From contig CM060731.1 in NCBI GenBank assembly GCA_030704615.1, forward strand, positions 21,950,001-22,014,000: 64,000 nt of DNA. Direction: 5' to 3'. Origin of the DNA: Takakia lepidozioides. Lineage: Eukaryota > Streptophyta > Takakiopsida > Takakiales > Takakiaceae. This document shows positions 57,693 to 64,000 of this stretch, in pieces. The notes beneath the pieces were generated by a model. It saw only the letters and a list, made by a program, of their open reading frames with translations. It did no database searches and had not been told where the DNA came from. Within the stretch, counting starts at the first letter, position 1. Each line of letters begins with the position of its first letter. Both the position numbers and the translations under genes were made by a program.

Positions 57693-59545
57693 ATGGGGAA
57701 AGAGGTGTATCATTTCGTGCTGGTGCATGGAGCGATGCATGGTGCTTGGTGTTGGTACGTAACCGTGGACCTGCTGCAGAAGGAGGGGCACAAAGTGTCA
57801 GCTGTTGATCTTACAGGCTGCGGCATTCACCCTGCAGACCCAACTGCCATTACCGAATTTTCAGAGTATAATAAACCACTTGTGGACCTACTGTCCTCTC
57901 TCCCTGATAATGAGAAGGTACATTACAGCGCCGCGTAATAAACTACTGTTTTGAGATCTCTAATGACGAGATCGAAGCATGTTAATGGAGGCTTACTTGT
58001 CCACCTGGATCCTTTAGAACATTGTCTCGCCTCCTGGGCACGCCAATTGCGAGGCCATTCTCGGCCGTAGCTTTATGTAAATTATGGATGTTGACAGTAT
58101 TGCAAGAACTTTGACTTGGATCTCTTCAGTACACGTGTATTAGTTTAGCTGAAATCTACGCCGGAATCATGGACTCATGGTGGTGCAAGGTTCGTGAGCA
58201 GGGACCATCGTAATTGGCTCGTCCCCCAGCTACACATTAAGCTTCAAGATGTATTGGACGATAAAAAACTGATTTCTTCGGGCGGCACTGATTGATCTAT
58301 AATCTGGAGAGAGGGCTAGTAACCTTTGTGAGACAGCGGTTTTTCTGGATGCAGGTAGTACTGGTGGGTCACAGCATGGGAGGATTGAGTGTCACGGATG
58401 CCATGGAACAATTCCCTCATAAACTCAGCGCGGCTGTTTTTCTTACTGCCATTATGTCGCCTAGTGGGGAATCATTGGAGAAGAACCCAGCTCTTGCAAC
58501 TAAGGTATATAACTTTTTTAGGTCCCATGATTCAATCCCTTTCTATAAGTTCGATCGGATCTATGATAGGCAGCTCGCATACTCCTCACATGTCATATTT
58601 TCGAGACATTTTCTTGCTCTAGAAGCATTTCTCGAAAAATACTTATCGCCTTTAGCTCATGTCCAGAGCCAATAGTCTATGAACCTAGTATAGTAGTTTT
58701 TTCCATCTCTTTCATGTGTGTGTCTCAGATTGGCCTCTACGAATGAGCAGTTAGCTCCTGGTGGCGGGTGCTATTAACACTTCTTTTACTATCTGGTGCA
58801 GCTTTTCTCGAACCCTGTTGTAGTCGATGGGTTCACTTTCATTTCCGGAAATGGACCCGAGAACCCTCCAACAGCAGCTTACGTAGACCCAAAGTCCCTA
58901 CAAGACGTATTCTATCACCGATCTCCATCACAGGTATATTGATCTGGAAGAGGCTCTTGGTCGGCTGGCCAACGTTTTTTCTTCTCTCTCTCTCTCTGTC
59001 ATGATTATAAACTAAGACAAGACTCTCTAGCATCGAGATAGCCAGCTATTCGTCATGCTTACAATATATTTGTGTATGTGCGGTTAAGATATGCAGTCCT
59101 GAGAATGGAAATTTTTTTGCACCCTGGGCCGCTCTTGTTTGCATGGATCTAAATTATTAATTATGTACACATTCCCCGCTCAATCCCCGTGGTTCTAGTA
59201 TAAACTTCCATCCTGTCAAGCTCTCCTCTGGCTTTCTGACCCGTTTGCTCTTGTCCATAACAGGATATAGCACTCGCAGCAATGTTGATCAGGCCCTGTT
59301 CAATGACTGTCCTCATGACAGCAAAGACCGATTACACGGTGGAAGGGTATGGGAAAGTGCCCAAAGTCTTCATCAAAACATTACAAGATAGAGTACTTGA
59401 CCCCGACCTGGCGCAGGATTATTACATCAAGGTCAGTCCTCCCACAGAGGTTCGTGAAATAGACTCCGATCACAGCCCTTTCTTCTCTGCACCGGAAACA
59501 CTCCATCGCCACCTCTTGGAAATCGCTGAGAAATACTCCAAATGA
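57693..59545 (+). CDS. Methylesterase (MES / SABP2-like alpha/beta hydrolase), four exons
   Basis: Plant MES enzymes hydrolyse methyl esters of hormones such as methyl salicylate, methyl jasmonate or methyl-IAA in the cytosol; the substrate here is unknown. Proposed exons: 57693-57917, 58355-58504, 58802-58933 and 59264-59545, all phase 0 with GT/AG borders. The product is 262 residues, the usual MES length. Exon 1 has the oxyanion region LVHGAMHGAWCWY and VDLTGCGIHP. Exon 2 has the nucleophile elbow VVLVGHSMGGLSV with catalytic Ser. Exon 4 holds the Asp-bearing segment DRVLDPDLAQDYY and the catalytic His in EIDSDHSPFFSAPETLH. The ATG lies directly before GKEVYHFVLVHG, matching the family start. 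The frame is intact, so the gene appears functional. Hydroxynitrile lyases share this fold and remain an alternative. Confidence 0.93.
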
Positions 59546-60850
59546 TTCTCCAGTGGACCCACATATTCTTTGGGCTTGGGAAGGGTTTTCTTCCCCCCCC
59601 CCCCCCCTTCCCTTGGGTGCTGAGGTATTTTGAAAGGGGTTATATTCTCCTCACTATTATTGAGGGGCCTGTTTTGTGAGCCGTTTTCGGTTTAAGAAAA
59701 AAAGAAAGGATTAGTCTAAACACATATCAAGCTCTACTACTATATGTTGAGAAAGAATGATGGGGAGGTGGTTGAGGTGGTATGTTAGTTGGAATTGCTA
59801 CAGTAGCTTGTCAAATATATGCGAGCCCCTCTAGCTGATGATTGAGAATTAGACCAATGCTACCCTTTTGCATCGACTATTAGTGTGTGCTTAGAAACAG
59901 TATTCACCTACCTCAAAATCTACTTTGGAGTGCTGGACTTGATGCAACATCTGTAATGTAATTCAAGCTTAAAGCACAATTCTGGAAGTTCTATAGATGG
60001 ATATGAGAAACGTTGGAGAGTCACAGCTTTATTAAGATGGTTTCTAATTTGGGTTTGCATGAAAGACATTGACACTCGACCAAGTCCAGTTTTTATGCTA
60101 CAACAATCAAGGTGCTACAGTTAGAAAGGGACAAAGGACAGTATCTGCAGAAACCATGTAGAAACACCTGATCACTTCGCCATTGACATAGGCTGCCATT
60201 GCTACAATATAACACAGGGAAAGAATGCCATCGGGCTACATGACTGTAGCTGATGTTGATTCATCCGAAAGTTTTTCTTTGTATGGAGAGTTAATAGTGA
60301 GAGAAGGGAGAGTCAGGTATAGAGCCAGAAAGTCTAAGGCCCATCGAATTAAGTATATCAACAGTGGGTTCCTCACATTTGATAGGTATATTGAAACATC
60401 CCCGGTAAAGAAGAGTATGTGAGGTGAAAACAAAGGCATCAGAGCAAAACCTAAAGAGAAATGACATGAAATGAAATGGTGCTTTACAACGTCCACGGAA
60501 AACTCATAGAGCTTATGGGACAAAATGGAAGAAAACATGAGGAACAAATCCAGAGAAAGAAACAACAATACATAACAAGGAAGGAAATGAGAGAATGTTG
60601 TCTCATCACTTACAGTGTCAATCCAAGTGATATTAATGAACTACATATAACAGTGACCAACTGTTATAACCCCCCACTTACTTGACAGGTTCCAACAGAG
60701 GGTGCAGCCATACTGAGTTTCTTTCTCAGATTTATAGATAAAACCAGACAGGAAAACCACGGAGTGCAGTAGACAGACAGGCATGACTTTTGGGACATAA
60801 TTGGGCTAAAATGAGCTCACAACTTTGCCCGTGGAACCAAGTAGAACCAA
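59546..60850. other. 3' flank of the methylesterase gene; no other gene recognised
   Basis: It contains a run of 15 C at 59593-59607. The open frames at 60225-60685 show no recognisable domains. Confidence 0.35.
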
Positions 60851-60854
60851 AGTG

Positions 60855-61080
60855 AATGTCCTCATAAGACTTTCATAGTGGGTGCAGCACCAGGACTTTA
60901 GGCTCAGCCTGAAGATTTTGAAAGTTGGTGAACAGAGGTGCCGAGACAATGTTCTTGATTCTCCTGAAGAGGGTCACTCTCTGGTGAGAATATCCCAGAC
61001 AATGTATCAGATAATGGATACCTGTCTACCAGACAATTACAATCTGCACTTCCCATCTGCTTATTGTTCAAAGGTAGAAA
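60855..61080 (-). mobile_element. LINE 3' fragment (diverged copy)
   Basis: It starts with the family tail GAATGTCCTCATAAGAC, then shares TTTAGGCTCAGCCTGAAGAT, AAAGTTGGTGAACAGAGGTG and TCTCTGGTGAGAATATCCCA with the copies at 2.6-4.3 kb. The section containing the cysteine motif is deleted. It is an old, non-functional insertion. Confidence 0.75.
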
Positions 61081-61424
61081 ACAAGATAGACAAGCAAAGT
61101 GGGGCCGTCAACAACAGATACTCTCCAAGGTGGAGAACACCTCTCTCAGGAATTGGCTGTCTCTGAATAGGTAAAAGTGGCAGCCCCAGATTTCGCAATA
61201 GAGAGGGCTGTGAAAGAAGAAATGTTCTTCATCTCTACGCTCAGGCTATGTGAACCCATCCTGAGTTATCCCAATACAAGAAGAGAGAGGGCGAACAGAC
61301 AAGCAATTGAACCGTAGGATCCTGTCCTTGCAGAGGACAAGAAGAGGGGGTTCCACTTATTTCCAGGTCCTATAATGAGTCTTTTCCTGCTGTGCTTGAA
61401 ATTATTTCCAGACATCATGGGTCT

Positions 61425-61545
61425 TTGGGAGAGAGAATGTACTCACAAAACGTTGTTTACTGTAGCCTTGGGAGAGAGAGAGCGTACTCATGGCGTTCAC
61501 AGCAAACGTTGGCTTGCCATAGCCTTAGGGCCATTGAAGAGAAGA
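61425..61545 (-). mobile_element. Two LINE tail remnants
   Basis: GAGAATGTACTCACAAAACG with GTTTACTGTAGCCTTGG, and then again GCGTACTCATGGCG with TTGCCATAGCCTTAGGGCCA. These are two very short 3' tails of the same LINE family next to GAGAGA tracts. Confidence 0.6.
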
Positions 61546-62001
61546 GAGATAGAGAGATTCTACTCTTCCACACTTCTGAAAGGAATATAACAGTAACTCT
61601 TTACTTTTGTAATCTGTATGTGGGTGATATCAAACCACCATCTGTACAGCAGTAATGGTTGAAGGTGGAAGGGTTGCAAAGGCTTAGAAAAATTGTGCCT
61701 GTTTGCAACCCACCTGCAGACTAGTGTTTGTATCAGATCTGTCCAAGCTATCTACAATCTACTATACAGAGTCCCCAGTACCTCAATCTCTGTCGAGAAA
61801 TTACTCCTCACCCCAAGTCCACTATGCAGTTTTCATTTGCCTTTACTACTGTTATAGTAGGAATAAGCACCCTAGCCACCCACACACTCTGGTTGTTGTC
61901 CTGCCTTCAACAATTGCCATGTGATATAGCAATGCCACAGAATTGAAAAGGGAGACTAAACACCAGATGCGAAGAGAAGAGGGAAAAGTGGGAGCGAGTC
62001 A
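61546..62001. other. No recognised gene
   Basis: 3' flank of the minus-strand DUF547 gene. No clear poly(A) signal was found and no other features are supported. Confidence 0.35.
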
Positions 62002-63679
62002 TCAAAATGACTTTCGGCTCACGACATTACCAGAGAGCAAATATCGGAAAGTGAAATCGAATGGAACAATCTCATAGTTGCGGGTGCTGAGAATCCGGTG
62101 TCGCCGCTGCTGTATGCATTCAAAGACGACTGCAATTTGAGAGATGGGAAGAAAGTTACAGACCCAATCTAAGAGTTCACTATCTTCTATCACTTCACGT
62201 GCGTAGCAGTGTAACAGCTTGGGCACCAGAAGCTTCCCCTTAGTTGAAATACCCACTGCTGCCCTTGAATAATCATGGAGTGCGAACTTCAACTCCTCAT
62301 GTACATACTCAGCTGTGTAGACACGCACCTGAAAACAAAACCCCAAAAGTCCAACACTGCAGCAGTGAAAAACTGCATGAGAAAATAATCAAAAGGTAGA
62401 AACTTCCTTTTTGGCATCAGGCACAATCCATGGCTGAGTGGAATTGGATCTCGACGACCAAGATCTCCTGAGGGCCAGGACCACAATGCCTATTCAGGGA
62501 GGGCCCAAATGTAGCATCATTCAGTACCCTAACATTCAAGGGAATCAAGTTTACTGAAACTTTTGAAGTGGGTATGGGAATCAACTCTTCTTCAGATTCA
62601 CAAAATCTACGCATTCCAATTACTAAAAGGTTATGGATTTGGACCACTGTATCCACCTTAACTAGAGCCAATCCATAGACAAACACAAAATTATTAAGCA
62701 CAGAACTTCTAACTACCAGCTTCATCTGGCGCTTTACATGGAGTCCTATAAACGACAAAGCACATTTAGCTCAAAGAAAACATGCTGATATTCAGTAGGG
62801 AAGTCGAGTTCATGACTGCTTTTGTAAGTTTACAATGCGAGTGCAACGTCACAGCCATCACTTTGCTAAACTGTGTGATACTGTTATGGTTGAGAAAGGA
62901 CAGGAAGGAAAGGACCTTACTAGGAAATGAAATGAAATCGTACTTATTAGGACCTTATTAGGAAGAAAGAAAACCTATTTGAGAGAAAGGAAATGATACT
63001 TTAGACCTTCCGCATAGACAGAGAGAAAAGAGAAAGGATCTGTACCATGGGGGAGGATCGAGCACCACAAGAGAGGGCAAAGTTGATGAGAGGCTCTGGG
63101 TGAGCTATAGCAAATTTGCTTTGCTCTTCTGTCAGCTTATTCTTATGCAGTGCCATCCAAAGAGTCTGCTTTCATGCATGGAGCCCCACCACCATTTCCC
63201 ATCATATGTCACTGGCAATGCGCTACTAAAGAAACAGCAATATTGACAAGTTTTGAAACATTACTGACAGGGAGACACTTGGAAGAACCTGAACCATGGT
63301 TAAGAGAATATTCAGTGTTGGGCACTAACAAAACATTTGCAACTCAGTTTTCCACTCTTACTGAAGACTCACAAATTGAGGCCGATGAGACATTAATTTT
63401 CCTTTGAGTAGACAAAACTCCATGGTAGCAGCATTGAATGAATGACCTCCCACATTGTATGATGCCTGCATGTTCTCACCCAGGAGACAAAGATTTTATT
63501 CCTTGGAGGGATTATGGAGGCAATCCTGCTTTACACTGAAACAGAGAGAAAGATAGAGAGAAACAAGAAATTAAGTACCTAACAGCGAATATTGCTTAGA
63601 AGGAATTGAAGTATAGTACCTTTTGCAGCAGAGAGAAGAATTTGAGGTCACTTCTTGGGATGCCATATGCAAGGAAAGC
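62002..63679 (-). CDS. DUF547 protein, 3' exons only (gene runs off the window)
   Basis: DUF547 proteins are plant proteins of unknown biochemical function, often with an N-terminal coiled coil (ternary-complex MIP1 leucine zipper). Four minus-strand exons are visible: 63679-63620 (AFLAYGIPRSDLKFFSLLQK), 63465-63373 (ASYNVGGHSFNAATMEFCLL...), 63165-63046 (NFALSCGARSSPM) and 62328-62002 (VRVYTAEYVHEELKFALHDY, AAVGISTKGKLLVPKLLHCY, LLDWVC). All are phase 0 with GT/AG borders and have no stops, giving 199 residues. They match the second half of the domain, ending at the typical FDFTFRYLL. The exon carrying the start of the domain is not in the last 300 bp and must lie beyond 64000. The intron 62329-63045 contains an unrelated open frame that I take as chance. 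Confidence 0.9.
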
Positions 63680-64000
63680 CTGGAAACAGCCAGTGCACAA
63701 TTCTATTTAGACACTACGACAACCACCACCTTTGTGTTCAAGAGAACAAGACCTACCAGATGCTCCTGTGCTTACAATCTTTGCAACGACACTAAACCAC
63801 AGAAACCAGATTGACTTTGGCAGCACTCTTTGGGAAAACAATCAAGATAGGTACATGTACCCTCTACAAAGACACTGGTGGGGTCGGTTACATCATGAAT
63901 TGAGGAGCAGAGACCATGTCAAACAGCATCAAACGAGTAGTAGCAGGTAATATATCTCAAAAAGTGACAGAAGCCTAGTACCATTTCATGCTCTAACCCA

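Noticed and set aside
62417-62758. 113-codon minus-strand frame inside the DUF547 intron
   Set aside because: It does not fit the DUF547 pattern, and the exons on both sides join in phase without it.
1-64000. CRISPR arrays, bacterial operons or organellar DNA
   Set aside because: No regular spacer-repeat arrays, no Shine-Dalgarno-led gene clusters and no plastid or mitochondrial genes; spliceosomal introns and retroelements indicate nuclear plant DNA.

Overview
This window looks like nuclear DNA from a land plant. The intact genes are plant-type and intron-containing: an SABP2-like methylesterase, a DUF547 protein, an NT-C2 (EEIG1/EHBP1-type) protein, a BLOC-1 subunit 2 and a short SERF/zinc-finger protein. 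Around them lie Ty1/copia, Ty3/gypsy, CACTA (En/Spm) and LINE elements plus decayed pentatricopeptide-repeat (PPR-DYW) sequence. A seed-free plant such as a fern, lycophyte or bryophyte is possible, but that is only an impression and the sequence does not prove it.

Layout. 0-5 kb: an intronless MO25-like gene (minus), then a cluster of truncated LINE copies (minus). 5.9-7.1 kb: an eEF2 processed pseudogene (plus). 10.1-10.4 kb: a 78-residue SERF/zinc-finger gene (plus). 11.7-12.2 kb: nested tandem repeats with GA and poly-G tracts. 13.4-19.8 kb: a multi-exon NT-C2 gene (plus) with a duplicated internal exon. 21.4-22.0 kb: a G-patch gene (minus), divergent from the two-exon BLOS2 gene at 22.4-23.5 kb (plus). 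24.2-28.0 kb: a stray copy of a CACTA-associated repeat, a scrambled L1-type LINE, a GGTAT/ATACC-rich stretch and a relic ABCB-transporter exon. 28.5-47.3 kb: a nest in which a decayed PPR-DYW gene is split by a copia retrotransposon (28813-47078, 5-bp target duplication AGTCC). The copia pol gene is itself split by a 13.5-kb CACTA transposon (32107-45603, 3-bp target duplication TAA). The CACTA in turn contains a LINE relic, PPR scraps and a 975-bp tandem duplication. 50.1-53.3 kb: gypsy gag/LTR and rearranged copia pieces. 53.3-57.6 kb: AT-rich DNA, a 42-bp minisatellite inside an inverted repeat and possible SINE traces. 57.7-59.5 kb: the methylesterase gene (plus). 60.8-61.5 kb: more LINE tails. 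62.0-63.7 kb: the 3' exons of a DUF547 gene (minus) that continues past the window edge.

The most notable element is the CACTA transposon. Its plus strand carries a TNP2 transposase gene with two one-base frameshifts. Its minus strand carries a TnpA-like series: a Pro/Tyr-rich N-terminus, a Transposase_24-like domain, a coiled coil, an FCP1/NLI-type HAD phosphatase domain and a Transposase_23-like domain. Coiled coil and phosphatase domain share one reading frame, interrupted by a single TAG, which suggests that a host phosphatase domain was captured into the accessory transposase gene. The copia LTRs are almost identical although its coding region has five in-frame stops. The duplicated NT-C2 exon is a candidate for alternative splicing.
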